Positions 52,278-61,830 of a DNA stretch of 64,000 nt are shown in pieces (positions within the stretch are counted from its first letter, which is position 1; each line of letters begins with the position of its first letter). The position numbers and the translations under genes were made by a program. The notes beneath the pieces were generated by a model. That model was not told the DNA's origin. It made no database searches and saw only the letters and a list, made by a program, of their open reading frames with translations. Source of the stretch: Lutimonas zeaxanthinifaciens (GTDB taxonomy: Bacteria > Bacteroidota > Bacteroidia > Flavobacteriales > Flavobacteriaceae); assembly GCF_030503675.1 (NCBI RefSeq), contig NZ_CP129964.1, positions 2,232,001 through 2,296,000 on the forward strand. The letters run 5' to 3'.

Positions 52278-53090
52278 TTATTTTTTATAATTATCTATCG
52301 CCGCCCGGACACTTTTATGTTTTAGCAAAAGCTTCTGGGCCAAATCCTCATCTATACCTAATTCAGCAGCCACCATACGTGTACCCCGGATCACAAGTTT
52401 TTCATTACTCAATTGCATATCTACCATTTTATTTCCTCTTACACGACCAAGTTTGATCATGACCGAGGTTGAAATCATGTTCAAAATCAGCTTCTGTGCC
52501 GTACCAGACTTCATTCTTGTACTACCGGTAACAAATTCAGAACCCACAACAACCTCAATAGGGAAAACTGCCTCTTTAGCCACTTCAGATCCCTTATTGC
52601 AAGTTACACAGGCTGTTAATACATTATTTTTATTCGCATCTCTTAAGCCTCCTATTACGTAAGGTGTTCTTCCTGATGCCGCTATGCCAACCAAAACATC
52701 CTTTTCGTTGATATCGAACTCCTTTAAATCGTACCAGGCTTGTTTCAAATCATCTTCGGCATTCTCAACTGCCTTTCTCAAAGCTCCATCTCCTCCTGCA
52801 ATTAGACCGATAACCCATGTATCCGGAACTCCATAAGTTGGTGGACATTCAGAAGCATCCAAAACGCCAAGCCGACCACTTGTGCCGGCGCCAATATAAA
52901 AGAGCCTACCCCCTTTTTTAAATCGTTTCACAATTTCTTCTACCAAAGGTTCAATATAAGGGATGGCATCCTGAACAGCCAGTGCAACCTTTTTATCTTC
53001 ATTGTTCATGTTTACCAAAAGATCGCGTACACTCATTTTCTCTAAATCGTCATAGTACGAAGATTGCTCAGTTGTGGATCCTTCTCTCAT
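52278..53090 (-). CDS. murQ: N-acetylmuramic acid 6-phosphate etherase
   Basis: Cleaves the lactyl ether of MurNAc-6-phosphate, giving GlcNAc-6-phosphate and lactate in peptidoglycan recycling. The 270-residue SIS-domain protein has YIGAGTSGRLGVLDASECPPTYG with the catalytic Glu, LIAGGDGALRKAVENAEDD, GIAASGRTPYVIGGL and TGSTRMKSGTAQKLILN. Its start overlaps the stop of the upstream sodium:solute symporter by four bases, linking MurNAc degradation to a transporter. It is slightly shorter than the about 300-residue E. coli protein. Confidence 0.95.
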   Translation of the reverse strand: MREGSTTEQSSYYDDLEKMSVRDLLVNMNNEDKKVALAVQDAIPYIEPLVEEIVKRFKKGGRLFYIGAGTSGRLGVLDASECPPTYGVPDTWVIGLIAGGDGALRKAVENAEDDLKQAWYDLKEFDINEKDVLVGIAASGRTPYVIGGLRDANKNNVLTACVTCNKGSEVAKEAVFPIEVVVGSEFVTGSTRMKSGTAQKLILNMISTSVMIKLGRVRGNKMVDMQLSNEKLVIRGTRMVAAELGIDEDLAQKLLLKHKSVRAAIDNYKK

Positions 53091-54547
53091 TTCTTTCCAT
53101 TTTGTTTAATAATCAATAATCCTAATATTGTGATAAAAGCATTAACCGCAATACTTATAAATCCGAAGTCAAAATTAAAACTATTTTTCAGGTAAATACT
53201 CAGGCCGTAAGTCAAAGCGGGTGCCAAAATACAAATTAAAGGAACCCACCTGTCCTTTATACTCACTTTGGAAAACATTCCTAGTAAAAACAAGCCCAGC
53301 AAGGGGCCGTAGGTATAGCCTGCAACTTTAAATATTAAGGAAATCACATCACCCCGGCTTCCTGAAAAAGACATAATTATCAAAAATACCACAAGTGAAA
53401 ACCCAAAAAGTACTCTGTTTTTCAATTTCCTTTTTTGCTCCCCGGACTTATGAGAAATATCCATAAAATCGTAAGTGAAGGAAGTTGTAAGTGCCGTAAG
53501 TGCAGAATCAACACTTGAAAACGAGGCTGCAATAATCCCCAGCAAGAAACTCACTCCCGTGATCAGCCCCAGATGATTAATGGCTAGATTAGGGAACAAG
53601 GTGTCTGTATCGAGATATTGTCCCTGTTCTCCAACAGGCAAGGTTACCTGAATGGCATCCGCATAGATATAGAGAAGTATCCCCAGTCCAAGAAACAAAA
53701 ACTGTGTCAGAGCGAGTATAAGGCTAAACGTAAGTGTATTCTTTTGCGCATCCCATTGGTTCTTGCAGGTCAGCGTTTTTTGCATCATGTTCTGATCCAG
53801 TCCCATCATGGCAATTGCGATAAGGATTCCAGCGAGAAACTGTTTAAAAAAATTGTTGCCCGATCTGCCGTCCCAGTTAAAGATCTTAAAATAGTCATGC
53901 TGCAACACCCTGTTTACAGACTCCCCAACTGAAAGATTCATGGCCGAGGTAATCGAATAAATTGTAACGACGGCTGCTAAAATCAGGAATGTTGTTTGCA
54001 TGGTATCCGTCCAGACAATAGTCTTTATTCCTGACTTGTTGGTGTAAAGCCAAACCAGTAACAAAATTATCACAACAGTCAGATAAAATGGAACCCCCAG
54101 CTTTTCAAAAAAAGCAAATTGTAAAATTTTTGCTGCGAGAAGTAATCTTAAAGAGGCCCCAAAAGACTGGGATATCAGAAAAAATAAAGAACCTGTTTTA
54201 TAGGTTGTACTTCCAAATCTATCCTTTAAATACCCGTAAATAGAAACGAGCTTCAACCTGTAATACAAGGGTATTAAAACAAAAGTTATAAAAAGATAAC
54301 CAACCACATTCCCTAGAATGAATTGAAAAAAGTAGAAACTATTGTTACCCACCATCCCGGGTACCGAAACAAAAGTAACTCCGGAAAGAGCCGCTCCCAC
54401 CATTCCAAAGGCCACCAAAAACCAGGGGGACTGCCTGTCACCGGTAAAAAATGACTCATCACTTCTGTTCCTTGAAGTGAAATAGGATATAGCCATGATT
54501 AGGCCAAAATAAACTACGATTATAGCGAAGATCAGAAATGTGCTCAA
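53087..54547 (-). CDS. Sodium:solute symporter, probable MurNAc-type sugar transporter
   Basis: A 486-residue SSS-family (SLC5-like) inner-membrane protein with about 13 hydrophobic helices. It has SDESFFTGDRQSPWFLVAFG near the N-terminus, ALSGVTFVSVPG, and DQNMMQKTLTCKNQWDAQK in the SSS signature region. Its stop overlaps the murQ start (ATGA type), so the two are translationally coupled. In Tannerella forsythia, a comparable transporter gene, murT, sits with murQ and a MurNAc kinase gene. By this context it probably imports MurNAc or an anhydro-MurNAc sugar. No kinase gene is seen here. Confidence 0.85.
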   Translation of the reverse strand: MSTFLIFAIIVVYFGLIMAISYFTSRNRSDESFFTGDRQSPWFLVAFGMVGAALSGVTFVSVPGMVGNNSFYFFQFILGNVVGYLFITFVLIPLYYRLKLVSIYGYLKDRFGSTTYKTGSLFFLISQSFGASLRLLLAAKILQFAFFEKLGVPFYLTVVIILLLVWLYTNKSGIKTIVWTDTMQTTFLILAAVVTIYSITSAMNLSVGESVNRVLQHDYFKIFNWDGRSGNNFFKQFLAGILIAIAMMGLDQNMMQKTLTCKNQWDAQKNTLTFSLILALTQFLFLGLGILLYIYADAIQVTLPVGEQGQYLDTDTLFPNLAINHLGLITGVSFLLGIIAASFSSVDSALTALTTSFTYDFMDISHKSGEQKRKLKNRVLFGFSLVVFLIIMSFSGSRGDVISLIFKVAGYTYGPLLGLFLLGMFSKVSIKDRWVPLICILAPALTYGLSIYLKNSFNFDFGFISIAVNAFITILGLLIIKQNGKK

Positions 54548-54625
54548 GCTTTTCTTTTATGGATTTCGTTCAAAAATAGGTTCAGTAATTGGTAAATAAA
54601 AACGAAAATCAAATTATTTTAAAAT

Positions 54626-54668
54626 GTATAGCCTGGAGTAGTTTCTCACGCTACCCCATATGCTATAC
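54626..54668. other. Imperfect hairpin between MFS and SSS genes
   Basis: Outer arms GTATAGC (54626-54632) and GCTATAC (54662-54668), and inner imperfect arms GGAGTAG/CTACCCC. No T run follows on either strand. It lies in the 189-bp gap before the symporter gene and may be a regulatory site or transcript structure. Confidence 0.35.
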
Positions 54669-54736
54669 CAACTCAAATAAAAACTTTAAATCTATCTGTG
54701 ATTAAAAAAATTGAAAAAATACCTGCACTCGTGAAA

Positions 54737-56038
54737 TTACCTCCACGATTTTATTTTATGCCCTTTTAAAGCATATAAGAAGATTATGATATAGGCAGGA
54801 AGCAGGATCCAATAGCCTTGATTCGCCGATTGAGAAGTCGCTAATACCTCCTCCATGCCATCGGCCAGGTACACTTCTTTTAAATAATCTACCAATCTTC
54901 CGTACATCGGAGTAAGTATGGCCCCACCGGAAATTGCCATGATCAGAAATGCGGCTCCGGTTTTTGTAAACTTACCCAATCCGTCAATGGCCAAGGGCCA
55001 TATTGCCGGCCAGACAAGAGCGTTGGCAATACCCAATGCCGCAACAAGAAGAACAGATGTAAACCCAGATGTATTAACGATTACAAGACTTAATACTATC
55101 CCCAGCAATCCGCTTAGTCTTAAAGCCGTAGTCTGACTCATATATTTTGGTATTAATATAACCCCCAAGGCATAGGTTCCAACCATTGCAAATAAGGTAA
55201 AGGTAGTAAACCACTTGGCTTGTGAAACCGGAAGGCCCAGTGACAATCCATAAGCAATGATGGAATCTCCTGCAATCACTTCTACCCCTACATACATAAA
55301 CAGGGCTATAACTCCCAATATTAATTGCGGGAATTGGAAAATACTGGTTTTTACTGATTTAGCCCCTTCTTCTTCCTTGATAGGTTCAGCTTCAACATGT
55401 GGTAATGGTGCCTTGCGAATTAAGATTCCCAAAACAAAAAGAACAACGGCCATAATAATGTAAGGGACAAAAACACTGTCAGCCATAGTATCGAGTAACT
55501 GATTCTTTTCCTCTCCGGAAACCGTTTTAAGTTTCTCATTTACCTCATCTATTCCCGATAAAAGCAGCGCTCCAAAGATCAGGGACCCTAATGCCCCTGC
55601 TACCTTATTGGCAATTCCCATTACGGAAATCCTTTTGGCCGCACTTTCGATAGGCCCCAAGATCGTTACGTAGGGATTCGCTGCAGTTTGTAACAAAGTC
55701 ATTCCTGCACCCTGAATAAAAATTCCCAAAAGAAACACCCAATAGGTTCTGGCATTTGCCGCGGGAATAAAAACCAAGGCTCCCAAAGCCATCACGAACA
55801 AGCCAATTGACATCCCTTTTCTGTATCCTGTCTTAGCTAAAATTGCAGACGATGGCAAGGCCATAACAACAAATGAAATATATGAGGCTGAAGCTACCAG
55901 GTAAGACTGGGCCGCCGTGAGCTCATTTATGGTTTTCATAAAAGGGATCAGTGCTCCGTTAATCCATGTTACAAAGCCAAAGATAAAGAACAAGGCTGCG
56001 ATGATCATTAAGGGCACAAGAGATGATTGTTTGGACAT
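54737..56038 (-). CDS. FucP-like sugar MFS transporter
   Basis: A 433-residue major-facilitator protein of the sugar:proton (glucose/galactose/fucose, GGP) subgroup. It has about 12 helices, the N-terminal FFIFGFVTWINGALIPFMK typical of FucP-like carriers, and IQGAGMTLLQTAANPYVT. Substrate is not determined; FucP, GlcNAc (NagP) and glucose carriers share this pattern. It is the first gene in the same direction as the symporter, murQ and aroE, separated by 189 bases, which suggests an amino sugar. TATTTTTA, one base off the -7 consensus, lies upstream. Confidence 0.85.
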   Translation of the reverse strand: MSKQSSLVPLMIIAALFFIFGFVTWINGALIPFMKTINELTAAQSYLVASASYISFVVMALPSSAILAKTGYRKGMSIGLFVMALGALVFIPAANARTYWVFLLGIFIQGAGMTLLQTAANPYVTILGPIESAAKRISVMGIANKVAGALGSLIFGALLLSGIDEVNEKLKTVSGEEKNQLLDTMADSVFVPYIIMAVVLFVLGILIRKAPLPHVEAEPIKEEEGAKSVKTSIFQFPQLILGVIALFMYVGVEVIAGDSIIAYGLSLGLPVSQAKWFTTFTLFAMVGTYALGVILIPKYMSQTTALRLSGLLGIVLSLVIVNTSGFTSVLLVAALGIANALVWPAIWPLAIDGLGKFTKTGAAFLIMAISGGAILTPMYGRLVDYLKEVYLADGMEEVLATSQSANQGYWILLPAYIIIFLYALKGHKIKSWR

Positions 56039-56195
56039 ATCCTAAAATTTAATGTAACTAATTAAGTTCTTCTTTGGGGGGAACCGGCAATAAAAATAGT
56101 ATTTATTAAAAACTACTCATTGAATTTTCTACAAAATACAACAATCCTTAGATAAATAACCGATTTTCGGCAGAGAAAGAAGTCGGTAAACGAGC

Positions 56196-59100
56196 TTATT
56201 GATTTCCTTTTTTGACGGATTCAGATCGCCCCTCCTTAAATTCCTGCCTAATAAGTTTCTTTTCAGCCCTTACACTATCCCTCTGGCCTTTGGTCATCTC
56301 TTTTTCCTCAGCTGTCTTTTTCAAACCCAGCTTTTCCATAAATTCTCTTCCGTTATTAAAATCAAACCTATAGGATATTCCTACACCCTGGGTATACCCT
56401 TCGCCTTCCGTAGGGTCAAAATAAATTTCATTTTGCCGGTTATACACTTTAGCCTGGAAGGTTTCTGCTTCATTAAGAGGTACCTTCACTTCAACTTCTC
56501 CAATTACACTGGAATTTGTATTTGAACCAACGGGAACCCCTACCTTCCCGCTTACGATTACCTTATCTGCAATTCTCCCAGAAACTTCCAGGCCGAGCTG
56601 ATCATCTGTAATCACGTCCTGAACTCCTGATTCGACCCCGATATCGTAAGTAACACCAACTTCAAAATTTTCATTCTCACTCTCCAGCATATTCGAAAGC
56701 AACTGGGATGCCTTCTGGGCAAGTGTTCCCGCAATGGCCGCATTCCCATCAAAATTCGTCCTGTTATTCTCAGTTCTGGCAAAGGCACCAGTAGCTAAAA
56801 GGGAAAAATACTGGGTTAATTTTTCATCCTCATTTCTCAATTTGAAATCCAGTTCGTTGGCAACATCTGAACTGGCATTCGGAATTTTGATGTCAAAATC
56901 CAGGTCAGGCGCAGAAAGGTTTCCCGAAATATTGGTATACAATTCCACATCGAGTTTTCTTGAGCTCGCAATCGCATCCAGCCAAACAGAGGGATTGGCT
57001 TTTGCATAGTGGATGGCCGTGATATCCAGTTGGGCGTCATAAGGGTTTCCTTCCCATATAATGGTTCCGCCCTTTTGAACGATAAAATCCTTATTTACGA
57101 TATTCTTAAACTGGTATTCACCATTGTCCACTACCAGGTTTCCAAACATTTCAAACTTACCTTTGGTATCTATATTCAAAACCAGGTTTCCATCTCCTGA
57201 GCCTTTTAAGATACTTCCTGTAGCCCTGTCCAGAACGATTTGTGCAACGGCCTCTTTTGTTACCTTTAATTTAAAATTCAGATTCAATCCTTTCAACCTT
57301 TCAAAAACGATACTCTCTCTGTAATTCTCTTCCTCTTCTTCCGTTTCAAAAGTTTCAAAATGTATTAACCTTGATGTATTGACAGTACTAACATTTCCTA
57401 GAGGAACATAGAACGCTGTACCTGCTTTCGTGGTTGCATTGACATTAATTGTAAGATTGTCTGTATACCCTTTTAAGGTCGTTGTACCCGCCATGAGTCC
57501 TGTTCCGTAATATAGCGCACCTTCTTTATCTTCTGTATTCAGAATTAATAGATTATCGGTTCTTAGTACCAGGTCCATATTCCATTTCTTGAAGGAACGA
57601 TGGGTTATGGTACCATCAATAACACCGGTAGTCCCCATAGCTTTATCTCTTACTCTGAAATCTTGAAAATCAAAAGTCTGACCGTAAAGTTTTACTACAG
57701 ATTCCCCCGGAAAATCGTAATCCACATTCAGATAGGGTAACATCAAGCCTGATTCCATTAAAGTAATTTCACCCTCAATATCCGGATTTTCCAGCCTTCC
57801 TGTGATCATTGCTTCACCTGATGCCATTCCACGTATTTTTGATAAAACATTTTTACCGAGAGGGCTAAATCCATTAATCTTGAATCTGTCGAATTTTGCG
57901 GTCGCCAGAATCGTTGGAGCGCTTGAAGTCAGGTCAATTTCACCTTGAGACTGAACAGTTTTCAATCCGCTGTTATCAAGAAAAAGATCGTAGGTATAAT
58001 TACGGATATTATTGTCAGAATTGGCTTTGAATTTTAAATCCCCATAGTAATCATTGTTAATGCTGAAATAATTGATCTCCATGTCGGCAATGGGCAGGGT
58101 TTTTCCGTTCACCGTCCTCAGGTTTACCGTTCCATTAACCTTCCCGTCCAGGGCAACACTGTCAATTGATGGCGTAATATCATCCAAATTTACGTTTTGA
58201 AGACTCAGATCCAGGTTTTTATCCTGATCTGTTGTAATAAGTCCTGCGAGATGAATTCTTTGGTCCCCGCTGACCATATTGAAATTATCAAAAGCAAAGG
58301 TTTTTATATCCTTGTCATATACGATCTTATTTTGATCATTATTATCGGGGTTGATCAGCCATTGGTTGTCTTTAAAAATCAATTCCGATCGCTTCATCCC
58401 CAGAACAGATTGATTGTTTTCATTGATCGTATGATAAAAACTAAAAGCATATTTCTCTCTTTTTTCCTTCCCTCCAATCATTTCCGCACGAACAAACAAG
58501 GTGTCCTTTAACACAACATTGACCATGTTTATGTCCGACATATTATAATATTTATGATCAATCTCTTCAATACTCAACAAGGTATTGTACAACGGGTTTT
58601 GATTATCTACCTGAAGATTTATTTTCTCTACGGAATAATCAAATGCCTCTATCATGGGAGACTTGACCGTAAGGTTAAAAATATCCCGATCCGAATCCAC
58701 GGAGCCTTTTATAAATGAATTTGGACCAAGTTGAATGTCAGGAATAAAAACATCTACTATTTTACTGTAGATACTGAATCTAAAATCCAGAAACTGCCCG
58801 TCTTCTACCGCTTCTTTTTCAAAATTAACAAAGAGGCTACCCAGAGAATTTATCCCAAGTTTTTTAAGATCCCTGAATTTAAAATTTCCTCTCAGATAAC
58901 CATTGACTATTTCAGAAGAATTTACCTTAATTTCACGAATCGTATCTAAATTTTCGGCGGTTACCGTAAAGTCCTTAAAATAATAATCGTCGTTCTGATT
59001 GGAATATGAAGCATCTTTAAAACTAATAACACCCTCCATATTATCCAAACTGCTACCGTACAGATCCATTTGGATCTTGCCTTTTAAGATCGACTTCTCA

Positions 59101-60617
59101 TCTCGTGTAAAAAGGTTTAGTTTCAAAAAATCAGCATGATCCACATCAGCAATAAAATTAAACTTTTTAACATCCGACAATTCTGCCAATCCCCTGAATT
59201 CAAGCTTTATATTTGGATCATTTACCAACAAATAGCCATCGAATTCCTTATCTCTTAATACGCCGTTGATATCAATGTTAGAATAGGTATACCCTTTATA
59301 CTGATGCTTTGAAATATGTCCGTTTACCTTTACACTTATATTATCAATAGAAAATCCCTGTCCTTCGATCTCACCAATCATTGAGAATTCACCGATTAAT
59401 GAATCCTTAACAAATTCTCCTAACTTAAAATCAACTAATTCAACCTTTCCTTTGTAAGAAACAAGATCTCCCTTGTCAATGTCGTTGAGACTAAGATCTA
59501 CATCTGACAATCCCATCTGAGCAATGGTTCTCATCTGAATATCGATATCCGATTTTGTAATATCAACCTTCCCGCTACTCGAAAAATATCCAATTTTTTC
59601 AAGTTCCTTAGGAATTTTAGCTCCTAAGAGATCGGGTAACAAATTGACTAAATGGTCATAATTAGAACTGATTTCCCTGATATTCCCTGTTAATCTGAAT
59701 TTATCTGGATACAGAACGTTTTTTAAATGTACGTTTCCTCTGAGCGAAGAATGTCTGTCTGATTCAAGATCAATATCCTGGATAACAAAATCATTGATCG
59801 TTCCTTTAGCTTTTGCTTTAAAGTGGATGACATCATTCTTGCCGAATTGTCCATATAATTTTTTCAGGTCCGATAAAACTACATCCCCCTTCTTAAAATC
59901 AGCTTCTATCTGAACCTTATTGGTAAAATCCGACAGATCGTCCAATTCATAGTTAAATACAATGTCCGCTTCTAAACTGGAACCTCGAGTGGCCAGCCGA
60001 GTATCAAGGAACTCCATTCGAGAATTGGAGTATTTAAAATAGGTGGAGAATTTTGTGACATTGACATCGTGATTTTCAACTACACGGACATCATGAATGT
60101 TTGCACTCACATTGGACCCTTCTACCTTGAAGTCATCAAAATCGCCATAAATATTTTTGTAAAATACAATTGGCCCTTCCTTTTTGTTCTCATTATACAA
60201 GATAAAATCAACGTTCTCGGCGATGATGGAAGAGGCGTACATTTTAAACTGCCTTCCTTCTGAAACACTGTCTTTTTTAAATTTCTTTACAAAAACGGTA
60301 AGATTGTTCTTTTGTTCTCCATTGTAGGTTTTCATTTTAAGAACCCCATCGTCAAGATATATCTCGCCAAAATCGAGCTGGCTTGTAAACATGTTGCGAT
60401 AATTCAGAATGGAGGTTTCTATGCTTCCAGCGGAAATCAGCGTGTCCCCGTGATGATCCTTTATCAATACGTTATTCAATGAAATGTTTCGAATAGAAGA
60501 TAAGTCGAGCTTTTCAATGTGAATACCGGTCCCATACCTGGTATTGACCCGATCGGTTACAACTCTAGCAAGGCCTGTCTGAACACTGGAAAAAGATAAG
60601 ATAACACTCAACAGCAC
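56196..60617 (-). CDS. tamB: TamB-like translocation/assembly protein (AsmA/DUF490 family)
   Basis: A very large protein (1473 residues from the GTG at 60617) with a short N-terminal hydrophobic segment. A long repetitive beta-rich body of AsmA/TamB type follows, and a C-terminal DUF490/TamB domain (about 1100-1430) has KGSGDGNLVLNIDTKG, GTIIWEGNPYDAQLDITA, LELEVSGR-type strands and SVIGEVEVKVPL. TamB-like proteins bridge inner and outer membrane and help insert outer-membrane proteins or move lipids. The ORF continues upstream of the GTG to a stop at 60681-60683 with a basic-hydrophobic stretch (RRLKRIAIRIFLIGSFLLV) that looks like the real membrane anchor; no ATG exists there, so an ATT/ATC start near 60674-60677 is possible. 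There is no TamA-type gene in the window. Confidence 0.88.
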   Translation of the reverse strand: MLLSVILSFSSVQTGLARVVTDRVNTRYGTGIHIEKLDLSSIRNISLNNVLIKDHHGDTLISAGSIETSILNYRNMFTSQLDFGEIYLDDGVLKMKTYNGEQKNNLTVFVKKFKKDSVSEGRQFKMYASSIIAENVDFILYNENKKEGPIVFYKNIYGDFDDFKVEGSNVSANIHDVRVVENHDVNVTKFSTYFKYSNSRMEFLDTRLATRGSSLEADIVFNYELDDLSDFTNKVQIEADFKKGDVVLSDLKKLYGQFGKNDVIHFKAKAKGTINDFVIQDIDLESDRHSSLRGNVHLKNVLYPDKFRLTGNIREISSNYDHLVNLLPDLLGAKIPKELEKIGYFSSSGKVDITKSDIDIQMRTIAQMGLSDVDLSLNDIDKGDLVSYKGKVELVDFKLGEFVKDSLIGEFSMIGEIEGQGFSIDNISVKVNGHISKHQYKGYTYSNIDINGVLRDKEFDGYLLVNDPNIKLEFRGLAELSDVKKFNFIADVDHADFLKLNLFTRDEKSILKGKIQMDLYGSSLDNMEGVISFKDASYSNQNDDYYFKDFTVTAENLDTIREIKVNSSEIVNGYLRGNFKFRDLKKLGINSLGSLFVNFEKEAVEDGQFLDFRFSIYSKIVDVFIPDIQLGPNSFIKGSVDSDRDIFNLTVKSPMIEAFDYSVEKINLQVDNQNPLYNTLLSIEEIDHKYYNMSDINMVNVVLKDTLFVRAEMIGGKEKREKYAFSFYHTINENNQSVLGMKRSELIFKDNQWLINPDNNDQNKIVYDKDIKTFAFDNFNMVSGDQRIHLAGLITTDQDKNLDLSLQNVNLDDITPSIDSVALDGKVNGTVNLRTVNGKTLPIADMEINYFSINNDYYGDLKFKANSDNNIRNYTYDLFLDNSGLKTVQSQGEIDLTSSAPTILATAKFDRFKINGFSPLGKNVLSKIRGMASGEAMITGRLENPDIEGEITLMESGLMLPYLNVDYDFPGESVVKLYGQTFDFQDFRVRDKAMGTTGVIDGTITHRSFKKWNMDLVLRTDNLLILNTEDKEGALYYGTGLMAGTTTLKGYTDNLTINVNATTKAGTAFYVPLGNVSTVNTSRLIHFETFETEEEEENYRESIVFERLKGLNLNFKLKVTKEAVAQIVLDRATGSILKGSGDGNLVLNIDTKGKFEMFGNLVVDNGEYQFKNIVNKDFIVQKGGTIIWEGNPYDAQLDITAIHYAKANPSVWLDAIASSRKLDVELYTNISGNLSAPDLDFDIKIPNASSDVANELDFKLRNEDEKLTQYFSLLATGAFARTENNRTNFDGNAAIAGTLAQKASQLLSNMLESENENFEVGVTYDIGVESGVQDVITDDQLGLEVSGRIADKVIVSGKVGVPVGSNTNSSVIGEVEVKVPLNEAETFQAKVYNRQNEIYFDPTEGEGYTQGVGISYRFDFNNGREFMEKLGLKKTAEEKEMTKGQRDSVRAEKKLIRQEFKEGRSESVKKGNQ

Positions 60618-60734
60618 CAGTAAAAAACTGCCTATTAGAAAAATACGAATTGCTATTCTTTTTAACCGCCTGATAATAAATTATTTCTAAATTTGCATGC
60701 TTAAAAGTACAATATTTGTGCCTAAATTTTTGAC

Positions 60735-61766
60735 ATGTCAAAAAAAACTATTCACATACTTGCCATAGAATCCTCCTGCGATGATACGGGTGCAGCGGTG
60801 CTAAAAAACAACAGGGTTCTCTCCAATGAAGTTGCAGGACAAAAGGTCCATGCGGCTTATGGCGGGGTGGTCCCTGAGCTGGCTTCCAGGGCGCACCAGC
60901 AAAACATTGTTCCGGTTGTGGATCAGGCTTTAAAAATTGCCAATGTTAATAAAAGTGAGCTTGATGCCATTGCTTTTACAAGAGGCCCGGGGCTGATGGG
61001 ATCATTACTTGTGGGCACCTCGTTTGCAAAATCCCTATCCATTGCACTGGACATCCCGCTTATACCAGTGAACCATATGCAGGCACATGTACTCGCCCAT
61101 TTTATTCAAGACGATAGTCAGAAGCAACCACCCTTTCCATTTCTGTGTATGACTATCAGTGGAGGCCATACTCAGATTTTAAGGGTAAACAGTCATGAGG
61201 AATTTGAGATACTCGGCGAAACCATTGATGACGCTGTGGGAGAAGCCTTTGACAAGACAGCAAAATTGCTTGGCTTACCGTATCCTGGGGGCCCCTTAAT
61301 TGATAAAAATGCTAAAGAAGGAAATCCTTTGGCTTTTAGTTTTTCAGAACCCAAGACACCGAATCCTTTAGATTTCAGTTTTAGTGGTTTTAAGACGGCA
61401 ATACTTTATTTTCTTCAAAAAGAACAAAAGAAAGATTCAAAGTTCATTGAAAACAACATGAATGATATTTGTGCATCTGTACAAAGGAGCCTGGTCAATA
61501 TTCTGATGAACCGATTAAAACTGGCATCGGAACAAACAGGAATAAATCATGTGGCGATTGCAGGTGGAGTATCTGCTAATTCTGAGATCAGATCAACCCT
61601 AAAGGCTATGGAAAACGAAATGGGATGGATCACTTATATTCCAAAATTTGAATACACTACAGATAATGCGGCGATGATAGGAATTGTAGGTTATTACAAG
61701 TACCTGAATAAAGATTTTTCAACTGAAAATATCATTGCAGCTTCAAGACTAGACATCAATAAATAG
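60735..61766 (+). CDS. tsaD: tRNA N6-adenosine threonylcarbamoyltransferase
   Basis: Transfers threonylcarbamoyl to A37 of ANN-decoding tRNAs, with TsaB and TsaE. The 343-residue protein has AIESSCDDTGAAVL, AHQQNIVPVV, FTRGPGLMGSL, the metal-binding NHMQAHVLAHF (His residues) and TISGGHTQIL. EAFDKTAKLLGLPYPGGP and the C-terminal YTTDNAAMIG also fit. All core motifs are present, and it is of normal length. It is divergent from the TamB-like gene and ends at a terminator. TsaB/TsaE are not in the window. Confidence 0.97.
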   Translation: MSKKTIHILAIESSCDDTGAAVLKNNRVLSNEVAGQKVHAAYGGVVPELASRAHQQNIVPVVDQALKIANVNKSELDAIAFTRGPGLMGSLLVGTSFAKSLSIALDIPLIPVNHMQAHVLAHFIQDDSQKQPPFPFLCMTISGGHTQILRVNSHEEFEILGETIDDAVGEAFDKTAKLLGLPYPGGPLIDKNAKEGNPLAFSFSEPKTPNPLDFSFSGFKTAILYFLQKEQKKDSKFIENNMNDICASVQRSLVNILMNRLKLASEQTGINHVAIAGGVSANSEIRSTLKAMENEMGWITYIPKFEYTTDNAAMIGIVGYYKYLNKDFSTENIIAASRLDINK

Positions 61767-61777
61767 ACCGCCATAAA

Positions 61778-61807
61778 AAAAGCCGAAGGCATTTTCCTTC
61801 GGCTTTT
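61778..61807. terminator. Bidirectional terminator between tsaD and the acyltransferase gene
   Basis: Twelve-bp inverted repeat AAAAGCCGAAGG/CCTTCGGCTTTT with a 6-nt loop, flanked by A and T runs. Confidence 0.88.
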
Positions 61808-61830
61808 ATAAAATTCTATTATGCTCAGAA

